The notes: generated by a model not told the origin, from the letters alone. 64,000 nt of DNA from Nigrospora sphaerica (GCA_018287875.1 JAGVVL010000017.1:496001-560000), one strand, 5' to 3'. Positions 45,230-57,221 are shown, counted from the first letter of the stretch. Translations and numbers: made by a program.

Positions 45230-45271
45230 GAACGTTCGGATCGGAACGTTCGGATCGGAACGTTCGGATCG
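45230..45271. repeat. Triple 14-bp tandem repeat GAACGTTCGGATCG
   Basis: Three perfect adjacent copies. Each unit contains the palindrome GAACGTTC. It lies in the AT-rich gene-poor interval downstream of the hairpin group and upstream of the dehydrogenase 3' end. Confidence 0.95.
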
Positions 45272-45730
45272 CTGCTCAGGTCCCCCCTCCTAGGTCTTGA
45301 CCACTAGCCTGGCGTCCGAATGGAGAGACCTACTCGGAGCCTCATATAAGGAATTCATAAGACGCTTAAGCCAGATGCACCTAAGCCTATCTCCCAGGTC
45401 CCAACCTGTAACATATCTGTTCTTACCGTAACGAGCGCCCTTTTGTTTGCGCTGGAATCTAATTGTTGCCTATCCTGATGGCATTGCACGGAAGACGCTT
45501 GTTGAGAAACCGAAGTTTGCTGAAATTAAGTACTTTGTGGTGGGCCACTGAAAGCTATACATTTTATGACAGGAATGAAATACTTCTGTGTTTAACTTAT
45601 TAGGATTGACATGGAATGGATACAAAATTTCTGCGAAGTGTGATCCCTCGCCGGAGTGATAAGTCTCGGCTTGTTTTAATCTGTACTGTAATTTCTGCTC
45701 GAATCTACAATCATTAGGCTCTTAATACTG

Positions 45731-46805
45731 CTACTTCTTAACTTCATCGTAATCAGTACTCGTCATGACGCCCTCCCACTCCTCTAACATGGCAAGTGTC
45801 TCTTTGCACCGGGCCTTGACGTCGGCGAAGACGTCAACGCCGACGGGGAAGCGGAGCGGGATCTCCTTCTTGCCGGCAGCCACACCCTCGCATCGCACCA
45901 GGTCCAGTACGATGCGCGCCAGCTTCGCCGGGTCACCCTGTTGAGTCTGGTCCAGCAGCGCCATCTGCGCCTTCAGCTCGTTGACTACGGGCGCGTAGTC
46001 GCCCGCCGTCTCCGCGGCAGCCTTCATGTTTCCCGGCGTCAGGACCCGCGTGCGGAACTTGCCGGGCTCGATCAGAAGCGTCTTAATTCCTAGGTGCTTC
46101 ACCTCACCCTGTAGTGACTCCACCATACCTAAAAGAAGTCAGAGTTAGCGGCCGTCTTGCCGTTCCCACGTAGCCGATTGGCATTACGGGAACAGGTGAC
46201 AAAGTCGGTTCCCTAGGCGGGGGGCCCAGAGAGGCTTCGCCGTACCTGCAAGCGCAAATTTCGATCCACAATAAGCTCCTGCCGCGGCGTCCGCGACCCA
46301 GCCCGCACGCGACCCAATGAAGACCACAGTGCCGGAGCGGCGCTCGCGTAGATGCGGCAACAGCGCCTGGGTGACCTTGAGTACGCCAAAAACGTTGCAC
46401 TCAAACTGGGCGTGGAATCCGTCGTTGCTACACACACAATCAACCCGTCAGAAGGAAAACGACTATGAAGCGGCGGACAGCGCCATATAATGAAATGGGG
46501 GGCTGCTTCAAGACGTACCCGAGGTCCTCCCAAGTCCCGACAGCGGCGTATCCGGCATTGTTAACCAGGATGTCGATACGGCCGTAGATCGCGATGGCGT
46601 CGGCAACTGTCTTCTTAACGGCCTGCAGGTCAGCCGTCACGTCGAGCGGCAGCACGGCGGCGCCCGCCTCGGCAAGAGCGGCCAGAGACTCGACGCGGCG
46701 TGCCGTAGCGACGACGCGGTCGCCCCGCGCCAAGATCTGGCGTACAATGTGCTCCCCGATCCCGGAGGAGCAGCCCGTCACGAGCCACACGCGTGCAGAT
46801 ACCAT
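45731..46805 (-). CDS. Short-chain dehydrogenase/reductase (SDR)
   Basis: Exons 46805-46519, 46427-46246 and 46128-45731 join in frame to 288 residues. The cofactor motif TGCSSGIG is at residues 10-17, with ARR after strand 2 suggesting NADP(H) preference. NNAG is at 82-85 and the catalytic triad is Ser135, Tyr148 and Lys152 (YCGSK). These define a classical SDR that oxidises or reduces a carbonyl/hydroxyl substrate. LLIEPGKFRTRVLTPG after the active site is the usual PG segment. No substrate can be inferred. The first intron starts GTACGT, the second GTACGG, and the frame is preserved through both. A TATA box lies about 100 bp upstream. Confidence 0.92.
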
Positions 46806-46903
46806 GCTTTCTCGCTTTAGTAGCGTTCAAAGGGAATTAGATGGACGAACAGGATGAATGATGATGATTACTAAACGATCTTCAGTCGCTCGCCACGGGT
46901 TCC

Positions 46904-46911
46904 TTATATAC
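46904..46911 (-). promoter_or_regulatory. TATA box of the SDR gene
   Basis: On the minus strand this reads GTATATAAGGA, about 100 bp upstream of the ATG at 46805. This is a usual spacing for a fungal core promoter. Confidence 0.6.
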
Positions 46912-48977
46912 CCATGTGTGATAGCCGGTTACTGCCTCTTTGCCGAGCGAGTCACTCGATTCGTAGTTTTCCAAAGAAACCGAGTTTGACGTCACTTTGC
47001 AAAGCGGCACTTTCGGACTTTCAGCTTATTTACGGTTGACCGCCCAACAGCAATAGAGGGCAACATCATACGCCTACTCGGTCAGTCCAGCTTGGTCGGG
47101 TTTTCTCCTTGGTCCCAGTTTGGTCTGTTCGGACTTTACGGTCTTAGGCGGCAATTACAGGATGTCACGCAAGCTAGGTAGAGTATGTGACTAACCAGCT
47201 TTTCTAAGGGACGTCTAGAAGAACGAAATGTATGTATCGTATAGAGGGGGCGTTGCTAACAGGGGTGCGCAGCGGCGCGATGCCGGATCGGGAAGGAGGC
47301 CTAACCCGGGAGGTGCAACACCGCCTTCTCGATTACAGGTAGGAAGGAAGTATTCAATCCAGGGCAGTTATAGATACAACAGTATTATTTTCGGATATTT
47401 AGTGCTGAGCAATTGCTTAATAAGCTTGGATGGAAGCTGCACCGAGGTATCACCATAAGAATCCGTCTGCTTGGTTGGGAAGTGGCTGGGTCGGCCTGGG
47501 CAGGAGTATTGGAAGGGCGTGTGCTAGAAGAGCGATTTATTTGATTCTGTTTCTCTTGGCTCTTTACCCCGATGGGCTAACGAAGAAAACCTTTTGTTAA
47601 TGGCACTAGCCACGCGCCCTACAAATATTATCGGCGACACACACCCACCCCTCCGCGTCAACCCATCCTCGAAAACAGCAACATCACCATTCCGCAATTC
47701 TTCCGCTGGGCAAGCCTCCCCCCAAACCCCAACACTGTATTGATAAAGCAGTTGAAAAAGCCAGGCCGTCACAGGAAGTTAGGACAATTCGATGCTGGAA
47801 AATCACACTGCGATAGGACCGCCCCGAGCCCGTCCTTACAACTGCCGTAAACGCATTAAGACATCCTGGCCGGCCACAATGAGACCCACGACTATCAGTA
47901 ACTGGCATGGCATCCGAGGAGTTTGGGGCTGTATCTAACTTCACCCTTTACCTGTCTTAAACTGTAACGACTTCCATCGGGTCCCTTACGGCGATAGCTG
48001 GTTATGTTTCTCGACTGTCCTCGTCACTCTTTGACTACCTCCTGTGCCCTCTATCATGGATGAAAAGGAGCAGCATATGCGTTTCTCCCTCGGGTCATGA
48101 ATTCCAACTTCGCGCAAACCAACCTTGCTGCTCATCCGCGAGGCATCGGCGATTTACAATACCTTCGGCGGGTGAGACCGTGCGGGCGAGGCACCCATCG
48201 CCTGGACGTAGGGCCCCGAATTCTGTATCGGCACTCCGTGGCTATTTGAATCCTGGTGTTGGAAGAATGTCTCAGGTTACTAAGGAAATGATCGTATTAG
48301 CACTCCTGCTCATTGAGAGGGGACCCATTTCAGTCTGGTCAAAACTTTTCTCATCGACGTGGCCTTGCTTACACATGTACCAATTGTAGGAACGACCAGT
48401 GAGCCGCGGAGCTTGGTCCCAGGGCATAGGTAAAGCGTTCCCATGTGGTTGCAAATAGGCGAGAGTGAAGGTGAAGGGGCTCTTGGATTGAATCGTGTGT
48501 GATACCAATGCCAGTGCTGACGCCGAGCGATGGCGGTTGGAAAGAGGCCGCAAACAACCCAATCACCGCGACCTCTAATGACACTCAAGTCTTACCGGTG
48601 CCTTGCAATGATTAATTCGCGAGCGTGGTTTTTATATTCGAGAGTATAAGGCTTGTGCAGGCTGCTTGGTCTTTCTCGTGGTGAGTGGCAAAGCCTCACC
48701 GGCTTGCGGTGACAGCAGGTCGAAATGAAGCCAGGAGAATACCAGTCTGAAACAGCCCATTATGATTATTCATGTGACAAGTATCCCGATTAATTCCATG
48801 CCAAATCACCGCACACGCCGAAATACCCTGGGGATTGCATTTGCAGCTTCGTGGATGTTGGCGACGCCCCGACGGACAGCATTCCCGCCTTCGCCTTACT
48901 CAACAGACCAAAAGCTGCCCCCGCGTACCGCCGCGATCCCCAATCCTCGGCGTCCCTCCTCGGTTGTTCCCTGAACA
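46912..48977. other. Intergenic, no gene recognised
   Basis: These 2 kb are of mixed composition. Minus-strand frames near 47524-47944 look faintly protein-like (YQYSVGVWGEACPAEELRNG) but lack an assured start or splice structure, so no gene is called. Confidence 0.5.
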
Positions 48978-49274
48978 TCAAAGTTGCTCATCGGCGAAGC
49001 GGGGCAGCTTCTCCAGGTTGCCCTCCTCGACAAGTTCGGCGGCGGCGACCAGGGCGCTCGCGACCGAGGCGCGCTTCCGGGCGCGGTCGACCATGTCGCG
49101 GGGGGCGCCGGGCCGCAGGAAGTGGTAGTAGAAGAGCAGCGAGGCCAGGAAGTAACCCACGACCAGCACGCCTAGCATCGCCACCAGGAAGATCACCTGC
49201 AACCGTACGGGGACCGATTCGGCGGCCGCGTACGCGTTGTTCGGTGACCGGAGGGGCGTCTGCGAGGACGCCAT
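48978..49274 (-). CDS. Small single-pass membrane protein
   Basis: The frame encodes 98 residues, starting at the ATG at 49274 (MASSQTPLRSPNNAYAAAES). Residues about 26-48 form a clear transmembrane helix (LQVIFLVAMLGVLVVGYFLA), followed by FYYHFLRPGAPRDMVDRARKR. The basic region after the helix suggests the C-terminal half faces the cytosol or, if the protein is organellar, the matrix. The C-terminal part is predicted helical (ASALVAAAELVEEGNLEKL). Codon use is GC-rich as in the confident genes, while the surrounding sequence is not. No family is recognised. The gene is isolated, with no recognised gene for over 2 kb on either side. Confidence 0.5.
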   Translation of the reverse strand: MASSQTPLRSPNNAYAAAESVPVRLQVIFLVAMLGVLVVGYFLASLLFYYHFLRPGAPRDMVDRARKRASVASALVAAAELVEEGNLEKLPRFADEQL

Positions 49275-52200
49275 GGATGCGGGATCGAAGGGGAGGGCCG
49301 ACGAGCGGGACTCGGCTTGGGCCTTGCTGAGTGGAACAGTGGAGGTTACTGTTCGTATCGTTCCGGATCCAGGTCGCCTTCGACACGCCGGGATGGCTGG
49401 TAGAGGCGCCGCCTACGAGGAGAGCGCGGGCGCGGAGCTGGGAGTGGACGGCTCGTACAATGCCTCAACGGCACCTTCGTAAATTGTCCAGAGGGCTCTT
49501 TCCATTCGACTACACAAGATCCGTTACGATCACGCTTTCCGCACTTGATGCTATTGTCGAAGCCAAACAGCGAAGTCACGAATAAAGAACGTCATCCATC
49601 TCTCGTCGCCGCGCTTCGCCATAGACTGCACGTCTCGGGCAATCGTTACTTGTATCTCCCGTCTATCCGTGGTGCATACTAATCAGCAGACACAAGCCGA
49701 CGCCCCAACCTCGGCCATGCACAGCGCTGACAGATTAAAGGCGCCATCAAGTACTGCCCAAGGTACTTAGCCGCTGATACCACTCATCGTGGTGTCGCCC
49801 ACAATGCAGGCAGTCGGTTGATTGATCACTGTACTTGCCTTGACACCTCGAACTGCGGCTACAGTTGAAGCTCTCAGCATGCGGCAACTCGGAGGGAAAA
49901 TCGCCCCAGATCACGCCCCATCACCATGGACACCCAACCATCGCTCAACTCTGGATCGGACAAGAAGCAGCATCTGATACACTCTTCGCTATGGCTGCTG
50001 CAGTATGGAGACTTGCAGGGGCTATATGAGGCCATTCCATCCATATAACTGCCGGCAGTGCTCGGCACAGGGCAGCGATACAGCTCGTTCTTGTCGTGCG
50101 AGGCGCGTCTAGCTTGTCAGCGTCTGCGCGGGCAGACGAGAAGGTGGTGAGGCCTACATCAGACGGCACCGCCAAGGCACAGTTGATTTGGCGTCTGGGC
50201 TTCATGCAAGCCACAGGTCAAGCAATCGGGCCTTCATTTCCTAGCTAACACCAACCCTTAGTCTGCCGATTCAGGCTGTGCCTGCATTTCAACTGAGAAG
50301 CTCCGCAGCACGACAGGGCAGACATACAGCGCCACCACAGTGGCGGACACGGGCAGGCAGATGGGTGGGGGCCGATAAACACCACACTGTTGCTAGAGCA
50401 TATCGTCACTGCACCGCCTCTTCACCATGTCGACTGATTCAGGCGCAGCACGTGGAAGTAAGCAAGGGCAACACTACCGGCTTCAGATATCCTCGCCAGC
50501 AGCCACCCAGCACCTAGCCGGCTGTGTCCGCCCAGCTGAACCACCCCTCACGTACGCAGCGTGCTGAGTCTGGCCACCTGCCGAACCTCTAGCCTGCATT
50601 CGTGTGTGTGTTTGGTGCCCGGCATATCCAATGCTCGGTACTTTCGGTACTTCAGCCCTCCTTACTTCGATCACGCCCGTGGTGTTGCGGCAGAGGAAAC
50701 CTTATGCACAGGTGCCCTACACACAGCGCACCACCCCCACGGCGGCAAACCTAGTGATGCGTACGACAGGCGGGTTTAGTCTCGATCTACCTAGTCAATG
50801 CTCGTCTGGCCAAGTGACACAGCGGTCTGGCCCCCATGATGTGGCGTTCTGAGCAGAGGCCTCCTCCAGCCTTGGCCGTGGTGATGGCATGCCGACTGAA
50901 AGTCGCGAAGCAAGTTTGGATGGCGCGCCACACCGACGCGAGCAGGTCTGGTCGCCGTCGGCTGCCGTGCAGAGCTGATTATGGAACATCGAGACCGACA
51001 TGGCCCGTGGCGGTTCTTCTGCAGGCAGCAAGCCCGTACCTTGTCGGGATCTTCCGACGGCCAATGTGTTCGCTTACAGATAATCAACTCGTGAGAAAAC
51101 CTTCTGAGATCATGCGCCGTCGATTTTGATCCCTAAAACACGTGGCCCATAGATGATGGGGGCGCCATGCCTTTCGGATGAGGGTAAACTGGTCCAGCAA
51201 TCTTGGGCAACAGGGCTGTTTCCGGGGCCGGCGAGCACTTTGCCGTACCCTCGTCAAACAGAGCCGCCGATATCCGAGGCGATGGCCGGAAGCCTGCCGG
51301 GTAACGACTCGACAAATGGGGCATGACCGAAAGCACCGCCAAACTAGCCAATACCAGATTGGGCTATCCGCAGCGTGGCCTCAGGGAAGGGGGAGATGCC
51401 GCAATGTTGTCGACTAGGGGTCTTTGGTCCTTGTGTGTGGGTTTTCACCCTCGCGTCATAGCCTCGGAGAGCCCAGTTTCGACCCGTTTTAGACTGGACC
51501 ACCGAGCACATCGATGCGTGACCTACTTTTCAGTCACTCTGGAGATGGGGAGTTGAAACCGGGCCACATGGGGCGAAGTGAAGTCACCCCCGGACAACAT
51601 GACGCCGCATGGCCACCAGTGCCATCGAAGGGAAAACCCCGAAGGGGAAAGCTGGGGGTACAAGATACATTCGGACATTACCAGAGTCAGACGAGCCGGC
51701 CCCGGTGTCGCCCCAATGATTCGATGCGGCTCTTGCGTCGCCGCCTTCTTCGAGATGCGATGAGGACAGGGTGACGTTGGGCGCGCGCAGGGGACTGGGG
51801 AGTGGGCCCGGCGGCCGGTACTTCGCCGCTACCTCGTAGGGGGTTCCGGCCGGGATGGCCTAGTTTTTTGCCCGAGCCGGCGGAGCCGCAACCGTGGGTG
51901 CAGCTTGTCTGCATGCGCGTGTCTCAGTGCGGCTGGGGCTGTACCACCCGCTAGGCGGGCGAGGTGGTGCGGCCGCTCACTGCAAGGCACCCCTCGCCGC
52001 CTCCCCCTCGGCAAGGCGGAGATGCCTCGACGACGCTATACGGATAGTTGGACGAACGGACGGCGAACGGCCGAAGGTCTGTGTGTCCGTGTACAGTGCA
52101 GTAAGGCTGAGGATCCGACTCAGTGGCCACGCCCGCCTCGTTCTAGAATTCTCGGGAGAAGACCGTCGGCCGCTGTGATTCGACGGCGAGGACTCCCCAG

Positions 52201-53488
52201 CCAATGCTGTCATCGCCGCCCTGGCCCGTGGATCTCGGACCCCCGAACGCCGTCGTCGTCGGCGTGGCTTTCACCCACCCACACACGAGGCCGTGCTGGC
52301 AAATGAGAACGGCGTGGCGTTCGGAGGCCTCCCCGGAGAAACGGAAACAGCGGCGAGCTTCATCCCCTGACGTAGCCCGCCCACCACGAGATGGGATTGT
52401 GGTTGACATCGGGTTCAGCAGCACGGCCAAGTGCGGGCTGGGGCCTCATCACGATCCGCTTCTCCCGTTGGGGGCCGACAATGCGCATCGCGCGCGTTCC
52501 ATTTGAGTTTTTGTGCGGGAGTTCGCACGACGTTTGAGTCAGCGGGTTGCGAGGCATGGTGCTTAACTGGCGAGACACGGTGCTTTAACTGGCGAAACTT
52601 GGGGTAGGCAGGGTGCCTGATTACGTTTACACTCCGGGGGGCCTGGCAAGATGTGTGGGCCGACAGACTATGAAGATGCCGGCCGAGACTTCAAGTGCAC
52701 GAGAATTCAAGTGCACGAGAAATGAGAAGTATGTTTTGGAGGTATTTGCCATTAATACATCTATAGGTACAAGATTGGGAACGCCGATGAAGAAAAACTC
52801 TAGACTTGATGGGGCTGAATGTAGAGGGGCGTGCATATCCCGTCCCCTCATCATGGGTTCACTGGCGGGGCCAAGACAGCCAAAACCCCGGGGTTGAAGA
52901 ACTGTGCCGCGGGAGACAGGGGGGGCATCGTGCCGGCTCTCGCAGCCCGGCGCGCACCCCCCTCAGCCCGGGCGCAACCGGTTGCGCTGGTGATTTCCCA
53001 GGGTGCGCCATGTATAGGCCTCTCTCCCCGCCCCCGGGGCCAGGATGATGAGGGGTTAGATTAGAAAAAGGTTGCTGATGATGGTGGTAAAGGTTTGGCG
53101 GGCAATGTGCAAGAGATAAAAACAAAGACAAAGAATCAAACCAGCGGCAGCCGAGCCGAGTGGATGATGGGTGAACGCCAGTTTGGGGGTTCCCGTTAGA
53201 TTTTTCCGTTTCGTCGTGACAGATGGAAGAGGGAGCCGCCCGCGCCGTCTCTCTACTGCTTCTACCAACACGGCAACTGCTGGCTGGGATCGCTCTCGCG
53301 CGTGCGCGCGGGAGGATGTTGCGCGCTGGTTGTGTGGTTTCCATGAGGTTATACGCGTGGGCAGCGTGTTATCGGCGTGCCCAGCCCAGGCGATGGGCAA
53401 TGAACGCAATTGGGGGTGTACCGAGTGCGAGAGAGGGGGGGCGGACGGATATGAAGTGTAGTGAGAGAGCATCATTAAGTGTCCCTTT
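49275..53488. other. 4.2-kb interval without a recognised gene
   Basis: Numerous overlapping short frames occur on all strands and none has domain motifs or coherent splicing. Composition is close to the genome average rather than AT-rich. The right end is the 3' flank of the next gene. Confidence 0.5.
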
Positions 53489-54007
53489 TCAGTTACTATG
53501 CGTATTAGTCAATGTATTCCTTCGGTGACAAAGGAAGGCGGTCGTAGAGGGCCGGGATCCGGGAGACACATACAGCAAAGCCAGGGTCAGGTCACCATGG
53601 ATACGGGCCTTGAGGGTGACCTCAACCTCGAGGTTGAGGTCGAGGCGGAGCTTGAGCGTGTCGCTCTTGCCGCCGCCGCCGCCCTGGTTAAGGACGCCGC
53701 CGGCGACGCCGCCGAGGGCGCCCGTGGCACCCTGCGCCAGCCCGCTAGCCGTCTGCCCGACGTTGCCGATGGGCAGCATGTCGCCGCCGCCGCCGCCGAG
53801 AACGCCGCCGAGGGGCCCGCCGCCGCCCTGCTGCTGCTGCTTGCCCTTGGTCTGGTTACGGCGGCGCCGGGGTGGCGGCGGCTCGTACTCCTCCTCCTCC
53901 TCTTCCGAGTAGTCGTCCGAGTAGTCGTCCTCGTCCTCGGGCTCCTCTTGCCGCGTCGGCTGCTTGCGCTGCTGCTTCGGCTTCTCGGTGCGCTCCTGCG
54001 ACGACAT
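53489..54007 (-). CDS. Disordered charged/Gly-rich protein with conserved beta-type C-terminal motif (copy 1)
   Basis: Two exons, 54007-53574 and 53495-53489, join to 146 residues. The N-terminal half is disordered: Lys/Gln-rich, then acidic (DEDDYSDDYSEEEEEEYEPP), then Arg- and Gln-rich. A Gly-rich block follows (GGVLGGGGGDMLPIGNVGQT and later GGVAGGVLNQGGGGG). The C-terminus holds DLNLEVEVTLKARIHGDL with alternating polar and apolar residues, suggesting beta-strands. The 78-nt intron has donor GTATGT, a TGACTAAT branch region and acceptor CATAG. The terminal exon is only 7 nt and yields the ending LALLN. Because the intron length is a multiple of three and lacks a stop, its retention would give an in-frame 172-residue form. 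The same C-terminal motif and intron position recur in the gene at 57222. Function is unknown. Confidence 0.75.
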   Translation of the reverse strand: MSSQERTEKPKQQRKQPTRQEEPEDEDDYSDDYSEEEEEEYEPPPPRRRRNQTKGKQQQQGGGGPLGGVLGGGGGDMLPIGNVGQTASGLAQGATGALGGVAGGVLNQGGGGGKSDTLKLRLDLNLEVEVTLKARIHGDLTLALLYVSPGSRPSTTAFLCHRRNTLTNTHSN

Positions 54008-54550
54008 GGTGGGCGGGTGTGTCTGGGTGAATGGGTGTATGGATGAGGGTAGGCCACGTGTATGTGGGTGGAAAGAGGGCCGGACGAGGAAAGCCTGGGG
54101 TGCTTTACAACACGGCCTGGCTTGGGGGTGGATGGGTTAGAGAGAGAAAGACAACAGTCTGAACGAAGCCTCGATCGAATTTCGACGTTACGGGGACAGC
54201 AAGCAGACGGGAAATATATTCGCGTAGGTGAGGGCAAGACCGGGGGGCCAAACCCACCTTTCTCAGCCCAGAAAGCAGGACTGAGCGCGTGTGTTGCCGA
54301 GAACCAGGCCAACGCGGGATCGACCTGCCATGCCCGCCATCCCTCCCCCTACCGACGTCACTGACTCACTGGCAGTTCCAGGCCAGGACCTACGACTCAG
54401 CGGACCGAATCCGGTTTTCCTCATATCCGGGGCGGGAGGGGGGAGGGGTTCGCGCGACGCAGGGCGTCTAGGTTCCGCGCACAGCGATTCGTCGAGGCTC
54501 AACGGGAAAAGCCAGCAGGGAACCATTAAAGGCAGGGGCAGTAGGTCGTA

Positions 54551-54596
54551 CCCCGGTGGTACCTCTCTACCCTCCCCGGCGGTACCTCTCTACCCT
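54551..54596. repeat. 23-bp direct repeat, two adjacent copies
   Basis: Two adjacent 23-bp units (54551-54573 and 54574-54596) begin CCCCGG and contain GGTACCTCTCTACCC. They differ at one base. They lie about 545 bp upstream of the copy 1 start. Confidence 0.9.
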
Positions 54597-54838
54597 CCCA
54601 TACGTATTCCCGAAAAGCAACGCGTCAGTCGACCCAGGCGAAGCCATGCCGAGGGCAGCAGGGAGGGGGGTGTGCGTGTAGGCAATGGATGGGCTTGCGT
54701 GATGGTAATGGGTGGTGGGCGATCGAGATGGTGGGGATGACGGCTCACTGCAATGTACATCGTACACTGTAGCCATGAATCCCAAAACCTGAGCTAGACC
54801 GGGGGGAGGGGGTCCTCCTTTGGTAGCCCTGCCACACC

Positions 54839-54841
54839 TGA

Positions 54842-54873
<32 letters not shown>

Positions 54874-54878
54874 ACGAC
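54839..54878. repeat. GAC trinucleotide microsatellite
   Basis: A (GAC)n run with one GGC interruption, in non-coding sequence between two minus-strand genes. Confidence 0.9.
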
Positions 54879-55580
54879 AGTGTGTCGAGGTGAGGAAACG
54901 AGAAATGGGTAGGTGGCTTGACAGGCTGTACTCAGTAGCACAACGGCGGGCGGGGGCCCCGCACGAGAGCCACAATGGCCATAGTGCTTTTCAAGGCCAG
55001 CCGCTATTAGCAAGGATTGGGGTACCCACTGAAACGGAACCACCCCCCCAGCTCCCGCACCCACAAGCAACAGGGATTTACTTGTCCTCGGCGGGCTTCG
55101 GCCAAAGAAGCTCGCGTGGCAGGTGCGACGCCTCGTCGTACCGCCCGTGTACCTACCCTCCCTGGTTTTGTTTCCCACGAGACCAACGACCCTCCCCCCC
55201 TCTCTCTGTGTGAGTGTATGTTTCTCCCTCAACCCTCTCCTTTCCTATCCCGCCATCTCGACCTTGCCCAGCCCCAAACTATCATGGACTCCCGACACAC
55301 ACGATCCGATATGCACTTCCGTTTCCTCGCCCACCCCCCTTTCTCGACCATTTAATAGCCTTTCCCTCCCAAATGCCGAGCCGCACGTCCAAACCCCCGA
55401 GATCCACCACCCGCACGGGAGACAATGCCGCGAGGCCAAGCCACAGCTTAGTCGTGGGCTGTCGCGTCTTTGTTTCGTCCCTTCCCGAAAACGCGCCTCT
55501 TGTCATCTCATTACCCTACGGAGAAATGCACGCTGCAGAATACGCTTCGTCATCTTTCCCCCTTCCCTCCTTCCTCCCGA

Positions 55581-56344
55581 CTATCCATTCCCGTTCTTGC
55601 CTCCGACCATCTTACTCGAGACGCCGAGCTGCAGTTCGCGGTGCAGGGTAACAATGACGGTGCGACGTGGGGCCAGCTTCTGGGCCAGGTTCTTGTCGCG
55701 GTCATAGTAGACGGACCAGGCGCCGTCGTCGCCCTCAACGGCGAGGAAGTAAGGCGACTTCTCCAGCACCAGCCACTCCTCGTCCTCGGACCAGTTCCAG
55801 GGGCCGATAATGTGCCCCACCGTCGCCGGCCGGCCGCCATGACGTAGCTCCAGCGAGTCCTTGTCCACGTAGATCCAATGCAGCGCCGGCGGGTCGTCGG
55901 AAGCCATGGACACGAGCCCCTGGTGGTTCTCCGGCCCCGGGTAACCAAAATAGAACCCGTTGAATTTATAGCCCGCCACCGGGTGCCCCGGATGGTCCAG
56001 GTAGAGCTATACGCCAAAGCCCAACGAAGTGGCCGCAGTTTAGTCGTCACGCCCACCCATACGGCCGAAACCAACGAGCGCCGGCTGGGAAAGGAAAGGG
56101 CTCGGGGATGGGAGATGGGCGTGGGGGGAGACGGCGGTTTCCCACTTACCTTTTCGTCCTTGAGTACGACCGTGGCCTGCTCGCCCAGCGACTTGCCATC
56201 GAATGAGAACCGGGCGGTGAGGTTGAACTTGATCCTCTCCTTGGCCTGCTGATTCTGCTTCTTCTGCGCGTCAATGGCCTCGGCCACGCCAATGACGGTA
56301 GGTATCGAGCCAATGACCAGCAGGCCAAGACTAGAGAGCGCCAT
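55581..56344 (-). CDS. Small protein with hydrophobic N-terminus, unknown function (middle gene)
   Basis: Exons 56344-56150 and 56006-55581 join in phase 0 over a 143-nt intron with a GTAAGT donor and give 206 residues. The N-terminus (MALSSLGLLVIGSIPTVIGV) is hydrophobic, a signal anchor or membrane-associating helix, followed by AEAIDAQKKQNQQAKERIKF, a charged helix. The rest looks like a compact beta-rich domain: FNLTARFSFDGKSLG, HPVAGYKFNGFYFGYPGPEN, ALHWIYVDKDSLELRHGG, HIIGPWNWSEDEEWLVLEKS and WSVYYDRDKNLAQKL. Aromatic residues are frequent. No known catalytic motif is seen. It lies between two genes sharing a C-terminal motif and is divergent from the second (877 bp apart). A joint role is inferred from position only. 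Confidence 0.78.
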
Positions 56345-57221
56345 GGTGTCAACGTAAATGGATGACGGGGGATGGCGGGCAGGCTGTGCTGGCCAGGTAG
56401 CTTTGGGGGGGAACAGCGGAACGCCGCAGCAGGAAGGGAGGGCGAGGGGCACCGTGGTCAAAATGTCGTGAGAGGATGGTCGCATGGACAGTGGCTGACG
56501 AGTACGTCGGTTTGGCATGGGTAGGAAAACAGGTCGTCTACCCTGCTCGCCTGGGAGGCAGGCCACAGGCGAGCTTTCGTTGAAGGGACCCTAAAGCCCT
56601 GCTTTGGGACCTGCGAGGAGGACAAGTTCTGCCACACCCTCCCAACTGGGCTCCGTACGCCGTCAAGTGTGCTAGTCAGCCCACACCGGCGTGTCTCCAG
56701 CAGGCGTCGTCTCGTCGAGGTGGTGTGAAGGTGAGCGGGAAAAGCATCGTAAGCATGCATAGTGAGATCATCGGCGGCCACAAGGCCCCGAAACGGACGT
56801 GCCTCATCAGACGGCGGGTGAGCGGGTACGAATAAGGTGATGTGGGGATGATGTACCCAGAAGTTCCTCGGATGGACTGGGGGTTGCAGCGAGACACAGA
56901 AAGCCCCCTGTCGTCGGCGGGCCAGAAGCAATCGTCGCCATTGGCCGTGACTTCATGCCCACATAATGGCATTGCGTCACGCCTGCTGAGGTTCGAGAGT
57001 AGCTAGCTCGCGTCGAGCCAGGGTTCGCGAGCCAAAAATCCGGATGACCAGAACTTGGTTACCTCGCAGGCAATAAAATCAAATGATGCCGCCGCCGCCA
57101 ATGCCGCGGTGGCAGACTGGTCGATGGTAGTTTGACCGCTTCGAATGTTCCCTCCGTAAAAACCTAGAACACCTGATAATCGCTGCACCACATCTCTGTA
57201 ATACCATAACCACCCACCGCC
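56345..57221. promoter_or_regulatory. Divergent promoter region shared by the middle gene and copy 2
   Basis: 877 bp separate the two start codons, which point away from each other. Any common regulatory elements would sit here. No clear TATA box or known operator was recognised. Confidence 0.4.

Larger units (their letters stand above)
42502..45730. other. 3.2-kb gene-poor, partly AT-rich interval
   Basis: No convincing gene was found. Two plus-strand TATA boxes occur (43877-43886 and 44381-44390), each followed only by short frames: 53 codons from 44033, and up to 67 codons ending at 44812. From about 44840 to 45700 the sequence becomes AT-rich and carries three perfect hairpins, a 14-bp triple repeat and two copies of TATTTTCTAGAT (about 300 bp apart). 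This suggests an old mobile-element remnant. Confidence 0.45.
54008..55580. other. Intergenic between copy 1 and the middle gene
   Basis: This contains the copy 1 promoter, a 23-bp direct repeat and a GAC microsatellite. No gene was found. Confidence 0.6.

Noticed and set aside
34143..46805. Secondary-metabolite gene cluster (monooxygenase, methyltransferase, dehydrogenase, membrane protein)
   Set aside because: No backbone enzyme (polyketide synthase, NRPS, terpene synthase) is present; genes are widely spaced and include a primary catabolic enzyme.
47524..47944. Possible small minus-strand gene
   Set aside because: Faintly protein-like segments but no ATG-initiated frame or splice pair that joins them convincingly.
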